Of a stretch of DNA of 40,697 nucleotides, positions 17,521 to 25,748 are shown piece after piece (the stretch's first letter is position 1; each line of letters starts with the position of its first letter). This DNA comes from Euryarchaeota archaeon UBA36. Its GTDB lineage: Archaea > Thermoplasmatota > Poseidoniia > Poseidoniales > Thalassarchaeaceae. The notes below the pieces were generated by a model, which made no database searches, was not told the DNA's origin, and was given only the letters and a program-made list of their open reading frames with translations. Made by a program: the position numbers and the translations under genes. The DNA is taken from NCBI GenBank assembly GCA_002496485.1, contig DAJW01000042.1, forward strand, positions 13,972-54,668, read 5' to 3'.

Positions 17521-17565
17521 AAAAAAATATCTTTAGAGATAGGTGGCTAACCTAATACTCATAGG
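17521..17565 (+). promoter_or_regulatory. Possible internal promoter before molybdoenzyme subunits
   Basis: This short gap starts with an A-run and a TATA-like AATATCTTTA (about 17526-17535), roughly 30-40 bases ahead of the ATG at 17566. That spacing suits a near-leaderless transcript for the three enzyme subunits. Weak evidence, by spacing and composition only. Confidence 0.25.
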
Positions 17566-18159
17566 ATGATTCCCCCTGTGAGTAGCATGGTCGAGTTCCG
17601 ATTACCTATGTTACCACAACCGGGAGAAGTGGTTTGGTCGGTAAAGATCAATGGAATAGATGTAAAACTAAATATAGAAAGTAATGCCATTTTATTGGAT
17701 GTTTTACGGGATCAAGCTGGAAGTCTTGGTACAAAAAGGGGATGCGATATGGGTACATGTGGTTGTTGTTCAGTACTTGTTGATGGTGAGCCAAGATTAT
17801 CTTGTCTTACTTTAGCTGCTGAACTTAATGGTCATGAAATTACAACGGTAGAAGGTCTAGCTAATGGGCATCATCTTCACCCCATACAAAAAACATTTAC
17901 AGAGTTTGGTGGTAGTCAGTGTGGTTTTTGTACACCTGGTTTCTTAGTGGTTTCTTCCGCCTTATTATCCGAGAATAATGATCCTACAGACGAAGAAATT
18001 AAGACGGCAATTGAGGGAAATCTTTGCAGATGCACAGGATTCCAACAAATAGTCGATTCTATTCGAGCAGCATCTGATATCATAAAAGAAAATAATTCCA
18101 TTGAAGATTCGACTTCTGCAAAAAGTAATCCTCATCCAGGATTCATGGAGGGGGGCTGA
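17566..18159 (+). CDS. Molybdenum hydroxylase small subunit with two [2Fe-2S] clusters (HcrC/CoxS type)
   Basis: A 197-residue electron-transfer subunit. The plant-type ferredoxin domain binds the first [2Fe-2S] through C60, C65, C68 and C80 (GCDMGTCGCCSVLVDG). The helical domain binds the second through C119, C122, C154 and C156 (QCGFCTPG and GNLCRCTG). It passes electrons between the Moco site and the FAD/[4Fe-4S] subunit. An additional C67 next to the ligand C68 is unusual, since most members have Ala there. The C-terminal tail of about 25 residues is Ser/Pro-rich. The N terminus is about 20 residues longer than typical; the ATG at 17587 is an alternative start. The large subunit starts one base after its stop. 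Confidence 0.93.
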   Translation: MIPPVSSMVEFRLPMLPQPGEVVWSVKINGIDVKLNIESNAILLDVLRDQAGSLGTKRGCDMGTCGCCSVLVDGEPRLSCLTLAAELNGHEITTVEGLANGHHLHPIQKTFTEFGGSQCGFCTPGFLVVSSALLSENNDPTDEEIKTAIEGNLCRCTGFQQIVDSIRAASDIIKENNSIEDSTSAKSNPHPGFMEGG

Positions 18160-18160
18160 A

Positions 18161-20941
18161 ATGTCCAAAGATAAAGATAGCAAGGAAATTCAAGGTTACA
18201 GGCAACAGCCTGGTAAGTTACCATTCTCTAAGCCTGGCTCTGGTGGGAAGAATTCATTTTCAAAACCGATAGATTTGGAAAATATTCCTGTTTCTCAGAA
18301 TGGCCGTAAAGACCAGCCATGGGGACCACACCGTCATGATTCATTGATTAGCGGACAGGTGATAGGGCGACCAACAGCTTTGGTAGATAGTGCTTGGAAA
18401 GTTACTGGTCAAGCACAATATGGGGACGACATAAGACTCCCCAATGAATTGATTGGAAGAATTGTAAGATCGCCATATCATTATGCTAAAATATTATCAA
18501 TCGATTGTTCAGATGCATTAAATCTTCCTGGTGTAGTTGCAGTTGCTACGGGAATTGATGCTAAGAACAAATTCGGCGTATTGCCAGTTACAAAGGATGA
18601 GCATGCGATGGCAGTTGACAAAGTCCGCCATGCAGGTGACTTAATTGCATGCATAGCAGCAGAGAATGAAAACATTGCTAGAGAGGCTGAAAGATTAATT
18701 AAGATTGAGTATGAAATACTAGAATCGATCCATGACATTGAAGATGGATTGGAAGATAGTGAGTATCCTATTCATGATAGGGGGCAATATCATATTGGTA
18801 ATTCAAACATTCAGAAAAGAGTATTTCAAGAATTTGGAGACATATCCTCATTAGAAAAAAATACAGTAGCTAGTCACCGATCAAATTGGACATTTGCTGG
18901 AGTGAATCATGGTTTTACTGAGCCTCATGCAGTGGTAGCTAATTGGAGTCCAGATGGTAGATTGACATTGTACACGCCCCAGCAAGTACCTCACTACGTC
19001 CATAGATCTTTAGCTGACGTGTTAGAAATTCCTATGCATCAGATTAATGTCCACAGGACATTCGTAGGTGGGGGTTTTGGAGGAAAATCGGATCCATTTC
19101 CTCATGAGATGTGTGCCGCTATTCTTGCTAGAAAATCTGGAAGACCGGTTAGGATAACTTTTGATAGAGAAGAGGTTTTTTGGGTTAACAGAGGTAGGCA
19201 TCCATCGAAAATAGAAATGAATTTGCATGCGGATTCAGAGGGGAGAATTTGTGGAATTGAAACAGATGCTCTGATAGATGGTGGAGGTTTTGCTTCGTTT
19301 GGTCATGTAACTACCTATTACAATGGAGTATTACATACTGCTCCATACGAGATAGGTTCATTTCATTATACTGGAGCCCGAGTTTGGACAAATAAACCAG
19401 CTAGTGGTGCTATGCGAGGACATGGTGCAGTTAACTCAAGGTGTGCAGTAGAAGTCGGATTGGATGATTTAGCAGAAAAACTAGAAGTTGATCCAATAAC
19501 GCTTAGACTGGCGAATTTACTCCCACCTCATTCGGCCACCATTACTGGTTTTAGAGTAACCAGTATTGGCATGAGAGAATGTTTGGAAAGAGTAAAGAAA
19601 GAAAGTGGTTGGTCTGAAAAATTTAGAAAAATGCCCCTAGGAAAGGGAATAGGAGTAGGATGTGGTTTCTTCATTTCGGGAAGTGGACTTCCCATACATT
19701 GGGATCCAAATAAATTTCCTCATGCAACAGTTCATTTGAAAATTGACATGGATGGTGGTGTGACAATACATACCGGTGCAGCGGAAATTGGACAGGGTTC
19801 AGACACAGTAGTTTCGCAATCAGTTGCTGAAGTACTTGGACTTCCTCTAGATATGATTAGAATTAGATCAAGAGAGTCTGATACCTCTCCTGTTGATTTG
19901 GGATCATATTCATCCAGAGTTACATTCATGAATGCGAATGCAGCGATTTCTGCTGCTATGAAAATTCGCGATGAGTTGATTAAAGCGGCCTCTGATATAA
20001 CTGGAGCATCATTAAACAGTCTGATAGTCGGAGATAGGCGAATATTTGATAAAAATGACCCGGCAATCGGGGTTTCTTATCTAGAAGCATTACATAAATC
20101 TCAAGAAGAAAAGGGGGCACTAATTTCATCTGGAGCTTATAGGACGCCCCCTATGGGAAAAACGCACAAAGGGGCAGCCGCAGGTCTAGCTCCTGCATAT
20201 TCATTCTCAGCTTATGTTGCTGAAGTTTCTGTAGATATTGAAACTGGTAAAACTACTGTCGATAAGGTGTGGGCAGCGCATGATTGTGGAAAGGCTTTGA
20301 ATCCATTAGCCGTTAAAGGGCAAATAATAGGTTCATGTCACATGGGGCTTGGACAAGTTCTGTCTGAAGAGATGCGATATGGAAGATCGGGACATCTTAT
20401 GAATCCAGATTTTCTAGATTATAAGATACCAAGCATACATGAAATGCCGGAAGTAATTCCAATAATTGTTGAGTCGAACGACCCTGAGGGGCCATTTGGG
20501 GCCAAGGAAGCTGGGGAAGGACCATTACTTCCAATACTTCCAGCAGTTTGTAATGCCGTTTACGATGCGATAGGAGTCAGAACCGAAGAATTGCCTATAA
20601 CATCTGAAAAAGTTTTCAAATTGGTAGAAAAAAAATGTAGACTGCAAGGGATTTCAAACCCCTTAGATTTGAAATCCCCAAGATTAGAATTTTCAGATCT
20701 CCAAAATACCTTGGATAAGAGAGCTCAATTGCACTCTAAAAGAGACATTGAGCGGAGATTGAATTCCAACCGTGAGGAATATTATAATGGAGCTATTTTT
20801 GGACTTGAGCCGACAAAATCTCCAGAAGAGATTGATGACAACTGGTCTGTTAGAGTCATCCCGGAAGAAAATTATCTTCTATCACCTAGATTGGCTGGAA
20901 GTGCTTGGAAACATATCGAAAGAAGGAATATGGGTGATTAA
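18161..20941 (+). CDS. Molybdenum hydroxylase large (Moco) subunit, 4-hydroxybenzoyl-CoA reductase-like
   Basis: A 926-residue catalytic subunit of the xanthine dehydrogenase family. From ATG 18161, preceded by a GGAGG-containing purine run inside the end of the previous gene, it has a 60-residue polar leader, then RPTALVDSAWKVTGQAQYGD. Moco-binding motifs are FVGGGFGGK at about 301-309, GAMRGHG near 417, GAAEIGQGSDT from 539, and KEAGEGP with the likely catalytic E786. The segment DTSPVDLGSYSSRVTF resembles 4-hydroxybenzoyl-CoA reductase alpha subunits as I recall them. The partner FAD subunit has a [4Fe-4S]-type insertion, which supports that subfamily. The tail beyond about 830 is an extension of about 95 residues. 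The substrate is unknown. Confidence 0.92.
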   Translation: MSKDKDSKEIQGYRQQPGKLPFSKPGSGGKNSFSKPIDLENIPVSQNGRKDQPWGPHRHDSLISGQVIGRPTALVDSAWKVTGQAQYGDDIRLPNELIGRIVRSPYHYAKILSIDCSDALNLPGVVAVATGIDAKNKFGVLPVTKDEHAMAVDKVRHAGDLIACIAAENENIAREAERLIKIEYEILESIHDIEDGLEDSEYPIHDRGQYHIGNSNIQKRVFQEFGDISSLEKNTVASHRSNWTFAGVNHGFTEPHAVVANWSPDGRLTLYTPQQVPHYVHRSLADVLEIPMHQINVHRTFVGGGFGGKSDPFPHEMCAAILARKSGRPVRITFDREEVFWVNRGRHPSKIEMNLHADSEGRICGIETDALIDGGGFASFGHVTTYYNGVLHTAPYEIGSFHYTGARVWTNKPASGAMRGHGAVNSRCAVEVGLDDLAEKLEVDPITLRLANLLPPHSATITGFRVTSIGMRECLERVKKESGWSEKFRKMPLGKGIGVGCGFFISGSGLPIHWDPNKFPHATVHLKIDMDGGVTIHTGAAEIGQGSDTVVSQSVAEVLGLPLDMIRIRSRESDTSPVDLGSYSSRVTFMNANAAISAAMKIRDELIKAASDITGASLNSLIVGDRRIFDKNDPAIGVSYLEALHKSQEEKGALISSGAYRTPPMGKTHKGAAAGLAPAYSFSAYVAEVSVDIETGKTTVDKVWAAHDCGKALNPLAVKGQIIGSCHMGLGQVLSEEMRYGRSGHLMNPDFLDYKIPSIHEMPEVIPIIVESNDPEGPFGAKEAGEGPLLPILPAVCNAVYDAIGVRTEELPITSEKVFKLVEKKCRLQGISNPLDLKSPRLEFSDLQNTLDKRAQLHSKRDIERRLNSNREEYYNGAIFGLEPTKSPEEIDDNWSVRVIPEENYLLSPRLAGSAWKHIERRNMGD

Positions 20942-21925
20942 ATGAAGATGCCACCATTTGAATTATACACTCCTGATTCAATTGAGCAAGCTTTAGAAAT
21001 TTCAGGAAACCTATCAAGAGAAAATAAAGAATTTGATTGGATAGCAGGAGGTACCGACTTGTTACCAAACTATAAATGGCATATCAATTCCAAAAATTAT
21101 GTAATCTCATTATCTTCCATTGACGAATTAAGAAAATTAAATAATGTCCATATTGGGGCCACTGTAAGTATTTATGATTTAGCAAATTCCCCTACTACGC
21201 ATCCAGTTCTAGCGAAAGCGGCAAACTCAATTGCGAGTGTAATGATAAGAAGGTCTGGTACGGTGGGTGGCAATATATGCTTAGATACACGATGTTACTG
21301 GTTAAACCAGTCTGAAACATGGAGAGAGTCGATAGATTGGTGTCATAAATGTGATTGTGGTACAGGAGCTGATTGTAGAGTAATACCTAATCAGAATACT
21401 CTATGTGTTGCTACTTACCAAGCCGATTTAGCCCCAGTTCTTATGTGCCTAGGAGCTGAAATTCACCTACTCAGTCATAAAGGAAAAAGATCAATGAAAC
21501 TGGAAGATTTTTTTGAGTTGGATGGGATAAAAAGAAATGTTTTATTTCCTGGTGAATTTATTACTCATGTGAGTATACCAAATGACTCTGCCGAATGGAT
21601 TGGGGACTATCAGAAGCTAAGACAAAGAGATTCATGGGATTTCCCAGAAGCGGGAGTAGCGGTTCTTTGGAAAACTAACCCTGATAATACGATTAAAGAT
21701 TTGAGGATTGCCACTACTGGTTTAGAATCGATTCCGGCTATTCACCACAAGGAAGTGGGAGAGGCACTTACATCTTGGAAGGGGGAAGATTCAGTGGATG
21801 ATCTAGCTGATTCAATAAGAAAAGCAGTGAAGCCTGTACAAAATACTTGGTTTTCTCCTAATTATAGAAAAAAGATGGTCAAGGTATTAACAAAGAGGGC
21901 GTTTGGTAACCTACTGGTGGAGTGA
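20942..21925 (+). CDS. Molybdenum hydroxylase FAD subunit with extra [4Fe-4S]-type insertion (HcrB-like)
   Basis: A 327-residue FAD-binding subunit. The flavin motif AGGTDLLPNYK is at 35-45 and IRRSGTVGGNICLDTRC at 102-118. Between 118 and 155 there is an insertion rich in Cys (C118, C134, C137, C139, C145, C155) that ordinary xanthine/CO dehydrogenase FAD subunits lack. In Thauera 4-hydroxybenzoyl-CoA reductase a comparable insertion with four Cys binds an additional [4Fe-4S] cluster; here the C118-C134 spacing of 16 fits my recollection of that enzyme. C134/C137/C139 give extra candidate ligands. The ATG directly follows the large-subunit stop (TAAATG). Confidence 0.92.
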   Translation: MKMPPFELYTPDSIEQALEISGNLSRENKEFDWIAGGTDLLPNYKWHINSKNYVISLSSIDELRKLNNVHIGATVSIYDLANSPTTHPVLAKAANSIASVMIRRSGTVGGNICLDTRCYWLNQSETWRESIDWCHKCDCGTGADCRVIPNQNTLCVATYQADLAPVLMCLGAEIHLLSHKGKRSMKLEDFFELDGIKRNVLFPGEFITHVSIPNDSAEWIGDYQKLRQRDSWDFPEAGVAVLWKTNPDNTIKDLRIATTGLESIPAIHHKEVGEALTSWKGEDSVDDLADSIRKAVKPVQNTWFSPNYRKKMVKVLTKRAFGNLLVE

Positions 21926-22908
21926 TGGGGAAATTGTCATTCAGAACTTTTGTGGCGTCAATTATTATTATTTCATTTGGAGTAAATTTTGTTTCGGCTC
22001 AGGAATTATGTCAGTGCTCAATGGAAATAATATATCCAGGAGATGATGATGAGTTGTTTGAGGTATCAGATGAAGGTAGCGTGAATGTAGAATTTTATTT
22101 CGATAATTCTGGATTAATCGATTTACAAGTAGAATTCGAATATGATATTCCCTTTGATGCGGATTATGATGGCCCTGAAACAGCTACAATCTCCGGAAAT
22201 AGCAATGATTCTTTCCAAATCAAGATATCTGGAATTGATGTTGGAAGTATTTTAGGTGGATCTAGTGAGAGTTTCTCCATAGAAGCTGAAATAGTTGGAA
22301 GACAGGGAGTACCGGATCTCACTTCATTGGTCGGAATAGCGGAAACAAAGAATGCATCCAGTGGTTTAAAAATACCAGAAATATACAATTTAGAGGTAGA
22401 AATATCTGATCCATTCGGGCCAATAAATTCTGGTTCTAGTACTAATTTGATCGTTACAGTAACAAATTCGGGAAATATTGCAGATGGAATTGAAGACTTG
22501 GAAATTACTGATGATTGTCCACTGATGACAACGGAAGAATTACTGCCTGATTCATTTGCATCTTCAATGCAACCAGAATTTCTTTCTAGTGGCATTAGTT
22601 CTGACTCACAGGAACTGGAAATAACCGTCTCAGAAAGTCATCCAAAAAGAAATTGCGACATAGAGATTATGATAACTTCGAAAGCTTCTGCGGCTAAAGG
22701 AAATACAGTTATTTCGAGGGATGAGGTTAGAATCTCAGTAGAACCTGGATTGAAGGATGAAGGGGGTAGTGGAAGCTCGGATAATGGGGATGGTGACATA
22801 GTAGTTGAAGAAGTAGTAACTACTAGTTTACCTGGACCAAATATAATTTTGATAGTATTGTCAGTCTTAGCGGCCTCATTAATCCATAAACGATTACAAG
22901 AAAATTAA
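21925..22908 (+). CDS. Secreted surface protein with C-terminal sorting-like signal
   Basis: A 327-residue protein with signal peptide (ends VSAQ near residue 26), a Cys pair (CQC), two beta-rich CARDB/Ig-like regions (VNVEFYFDNSG; NLIVTVTNSGNIADG), an acidic Gly/Ser/Asp linker near 285, and a tail of LPGPN, a hydrophobic helix and KRLQEN. That tail has the three-part layout of archaeosortase substrates (PGF-CTERM and relatives), although the motif here is PGP. The start is ATG 21925, overlapping the FAD-subunit stop (TGATG), which suggests co-translation; GTG 21922 is the alternative. The function is unknown; it may be an unrelated cell-surface protein at the operon end. Confidence 0.8.
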   Translation: MGKLSFRTFVASIIIISFGVNFVSAQELCQCSMEIIYPGDDDELFEVSDEGSVNVEFYFDNSGLIDLQVEFEYDIPFDADYDGPETATISGNSNDSFQIKISGIDVGSILGGSSESFSIEAEIVGRQGVPDLTSLVGIAETKNASSGLKIPEIYNLEVEISDPFGPINSGSSTNLIVTVTNSGNIADGIEDLEITDDCPLMTTEELLPDSFASSMQPEFLSSGISSDSQELEITVSESHPKRNCDIEIMITSKASAAKGNTVISRDEVRISVEPGLKDEGGSGSSDNGDGDIVVEEVVTTSLPGPNIILIVLSVLAASLIHKRLQEN

Positions 22909-23032
22909 AAAAAATTTGAGATAATATAGTAATTTTCGGGCAACAATCATCAGGAACATATAACTGTGAATCATCGGTCGCAGCCACGCTATTGATGGGT
23001 TTAATTCATCAAATCTTATTTTGGGTGAAAAT
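22909..23032 (+). promoter_or_regulatory. Intergenic region with TATA-like element ahead of the MoxR operon
   Basis: A 124-base gap. ACATATAAC at 22956-22964 is TATA-like and would start transcription near 22985-22990, leaving a leader of about 45 bases. GGTGA lies about five bases before the ATG at 23033 and can act as a ribosome binding site. Confidence 0.3.
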
Positions 23033-24655
23033 ATGGCTGAGGCAAAAGAGGTTGAGAAGCGTTTTAATAGGGCAGTAATGGTTTCTTTGACTGTTACTTC
23101 TATTTTATTACTAATTTTACCTATGTTTTTTGTTGTTGGAAAATCTACAACTTTTTCAGCTTATGAAGAAGAAGAAATTTGGCAAGTATCAGATATGAGA
23201 GAAAGCTTATCCGGAGATTGTGAAGGTCAATCAAACTCGGACTGTGAATATTACTTTGTAGCAAATACAATGTCTACGCCAATGTTGGTTAACGACTGGA
23301 AAGACCCACATAGGACTCTTTTAGCCATTATTGGTCCGGAAAAACCGATAGATGAAACTGAAGCTCAAGAGATTTATAAATTTGTTACCGAAATGGGTGG
23401 AAAAGTTATTGTAGCATCTGATAATACTAATGCAAATCTTCTTGCCAAGAAATTTGGGGTTACTTTTTTTGACAAACCTCTTTTAGATGAAAAACAGCAC
23501 TGGGTTGTTAACCGTGGGAATTCGGTCGATATTTCTTGGTTGAATGTTTGGAGTGCAACTTCAGTAGGACAAGATACTGAGAAGATGTCGACCGCAGCAC
23601 TAATGCAGGGTTGTTCAGATTTTCAAATTCAGAATTACAATCCGGTAGACTGCCGGATGCCAGTAATGTACAGGTCTCCAACGGGATTGAAATTTGAAAA
23701 TTTAGAAGACGATTTAACCAACAGGGAAGTCATGACACTAGGAGCTGCTTCTGAATCTGCTTTTATTGACATAGAAGGAGATAATGATCCAACTAATCTC
23801 AATAATCCTGCTCCAGGAGATCTAAAGTTGATGATGAGATTTGACTACCCAGGAATTAAAGCATTTGATCAAATATCAGACGATGTTCAGACAGCATTTT
23901 CCAATGATTATGGAGAGCTTGAAGTCACTGGAAGTATTGTTTTTGTGTCGGATGAAGAGGTATTTTCAAATTTCCTATGGAATTTAGACTCGGCAGAGGA
24001 ACAAGGGCTCACTAAGGACTGTAGATCGATAGGAGAATATACACTCAATAATTGTTGGACTAAAGAAATCCTAAGTAACAATGAATGGGGAGGAAATGAA
24101 CGTTTTTTTAGAGTTCTAATTCATGATATGATGGAATTTGATAATCTTAATTTATCTGCACAGATTAGGCAGGGCACTTTTGCAGGAGATAGGTCAAATT
24201 TCCAAGTAGTTTTTGATGAAAGTAGACATGTAACGGGAGTAATATCTGCTCCATTTGTAGAAACAATGGGAACTGTAGTTCTTTTGACTTCTAATGATTT
24301 TTTGAAGTGGCTGGTGGTTCTGAATGTGGGACTTTTGTTACTTGTAGCTATGATGATAGTTCCTGAAAAAGAAAATTGGCGACATGTTTTTGATTTGACT
24401 AAATTTAATCGAAGACCGAATAAAATGGAGCCTGAGAGCTATAGGCAAAGGGTTCAACAAGCTCTTTTTTCCAAAATTAGAATACAGAATGATTTGACAA
24501 GGGATCAGATGGCAATGATGCCACCACCAGAGATTCAAGCATTGATTGGAGATCCGAGGCTTGTGGAATTGGCTTATAGCCAAAGCCGCACGTACTCGCC
24601 ACAAGAGTTACGCCAGCTGATGCAAGCAATACGAAGATGGGGAAAAAATAATTGA
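23033..24655 (+). CDS. DUF4350-type membrane protein of MoxR/DUF58 operon
   Basis: A 540-residue protein with an N-terminal membrane helix (about 14-33), a long extracytoplasmic region and a second helix near 426-444, followed by a cytoplasmic tail of about 95 residues rich in Arg/Gln. The outer part contains a GATase-like alpha/beta segment (LLAIIGPEKPIDETEAQEIYK, then GGKVIVASDNTNANLL), as in DUF4350 proteins that accompany MoxR ATPases. There are several Cys pairs in the outer part. Start: ATG 23033 with GGTGA upstream; TTG 23021 would add four residues. First gene of a four-gene run; the next start is 17 bases after its stop. Confidence 0.8.
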   Translation: MAEAKEVEKRFNRAVMVSLTVTSILLLILPMFFVVGKSTTFSAYEEEEIWQVSDMRESLSGDCEGQSNSDCEYYFVANTMSTPMLVNDWKDPHRTLLAIIGPEKPIDETEAQEIYKFVTEMGGKVIVASDNTNANLLAKKFGVTFFDKPLLDEKQHWVVNRGNSVDISWLNVWSATSVGQDTEKMSTAALMQGCSDFQIQNYNPVDCRMPVMYRSPTGLKFENLEDDLTNREVMTLGAASESAFIDIEGDNDPTNLNNPAPGDLKLMMRFDYPGIKAFDQISDDVQTAFSNDYGELEVTGSIVFVSDEEVFSNFLWNLDSAEEQGLTKDCRSIGEYTLNNCWTKEILSNNEWGGNERFFRVLIHDMMEFDNLNLSAQIRQGTFAGDRSNFQVVFDESRHVTGVISAPFVETMGTVVLLTSNDFLKWLVVLNVGLLLLVAMMIVPEKENWRHVFDLTKFNRRPNKMEPESYRQRVQQALFSKIRIQNDLTRDQMAMMPPPEIQALIGDPRLVELAYSQSRTYSPQELRQLMQAIRRWGKNN

Positions 24656-24672
24656 ATAAAGGAGATAAAAAA

Positions 24673-25728
24673 ATGAATGCAACAACACCAGCAGATGGAG
24701 CACAGGCTAAGTCGTCTAGTGCTAGTGATAATGCACTAGCCAAAAAGGCAGAAGCAGCCAGAGGAAATAGTAAGACGAATGAAGTTCTGACAGCAACAGG
24801 AGCTATGGGGAAGGCCATTAGTTCTGAAGTTCAGAAAGTGATAATTGGGAAATCTCATGTTATTGATAATGTAATGGTAGATATATTATCTAATGGTAAT
24901 CTTCTCTTCGAAGATTTTCCGGGTTTAGCAAAAACTCTGATGACTAATACATTTGCGGATGCTTTGGGGTGTGATTTCAAAAGAGTGCAGTTCACTCCAG
25001 ATTTATTACCAGCGGATATCACTGGGACAAATATTTACGATGCCAAGAAAGGTGAATTCTCGTTTAAGCCCGGACCGATTTTCTGTAACTTACTACTATC
25101 TGATGAAATAAATAGAGCCCCACCAAAAACTCAAGCAGCCCTTCTTGAAGCAATGCAGGAGAAGCAAGTAACTATTGGTGTTGTAACTCATAAGCTGCCT
25201 TCGCCATTCTTGACAATGGCAACTCAAAATCCAGTTGAGCAAGAAGGAACTTATCCCCTTCCAGAGGCCCAATTAGACAGATTCATGATGAAGATGATGG
25301 TTGGGTATCCCGATAGAGCAGATGAGGATGAAATTCTACAAAGAAGGATTGCTAGAAAGAAAGACGATGTGGATGTAAATACAATTACTGAACCAAATAT
25401 AGTTGTTAAAATGCAAGAATCTTGTGAAGATGTCTACGTAGACCCTGCAATAAGGATGTATATGGTTGAGATAGTAGCTAGGACCCGAGAAGATCCTCGA
25501 GTTCTAGTGGGATCATCACCTAGGGGCTCTCAGGCGCTGCTGAAGACTAGTAGAGCTGCTGCTGCAATGAGGGGTAGAGATTTTGTTACTCCGGACGATG
25601 TTAAGTCGATCGCGGAATTAGCAGTAGCACATAGACTGATTTTAAAACCTGAGCATCAAATTAAAGGACTAGAGACTGGAAAGGTAATTCAGGAAATTTT
25701 GAGACAAGTTCCAGTACCAACTGTCTGA
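24673..25728 (+). CDS. MoxR-family AAA+ ATPase
   Basis: A 351-residue chaperone-like ATPase. A polar Ala/Ser/Lys-rich leader of about 45 residues precedes the core. Walker A is FEDFPGLAKT near 79-88, Walker B is LLLSDEINRAPPKTQAALLEAMQEKQV with the MoxR-typical EINRA, TQNPVEQEGTYPLPEAQLDRF is the sensor/arginine-finger region, and SPRGSQALLKTSRAAA is the lid. MoxR proteins act with VWA-type partners to mature or assemble protein complexes; the DUF58 gene follows 20 bases downstream. ATG 24673 is chosen because GGAG lies a suitable distance upstream; a TTG at 24652 is the alternative. Confidence 0.95.
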   Translation: MNATTPADGAQAKSSSASDNALAKKAEAARGNSKTNEVLTATGAMGKAISSEVQKVIIGKSHVIDNVMVDILSNGNLLFEDFPGLAKTLMTNTFADALGCDFKRVQFTPDLLPADITGTNIYDAKKGEFSFKPGPIFCNLLLSDEINRAPPKTQAALLEAMQEKQVTIGVVTHKLPSPFLTMATQNPVEQEGTYPLPEAQLDRFMMKMMVGYPDRADEDEILQRRIARKKDDVDVNTITEPNIVVKMQESCEDVYVDPAIRMYMVEIVARTREDPRVLVGSSPRGSQALLKTSRAAAAMRGRDFVTPDDVKSIAELAVAHRLILKPEHQIKGLETGKVIQEILRQVPVPTV

Positions 25729-25748
25729 GGTTTTAGGAGTATGCAGAA

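Noticed and set aside
18101..18160. Earlier start for the large molybdoenzyme subunit overlapping the small subunit
   Set aside because: The extra 20 residues are not family-like, and the ATG at 18161 directly follows the small-subunit stop with a strong purine ribosome binding site.
15232..21925. Annotating the cluster as xanthine dehydrogenase or aerobic CO dehydrogenase
   Set aside because: The FAD subunit has the Cys-rich insertion of 4-hydroxybenzoyl-CoA reductase types, and I do not see the CO dehydrogenase active-site loop pattern with the Cys that binds copper.
22909..23032. Possible small RNA or tRNA in the gap before the MoxR operon
   Set aside because: No cloverleaf or long stem was found by eye; the gap is explained by a TATA-like element and leader.
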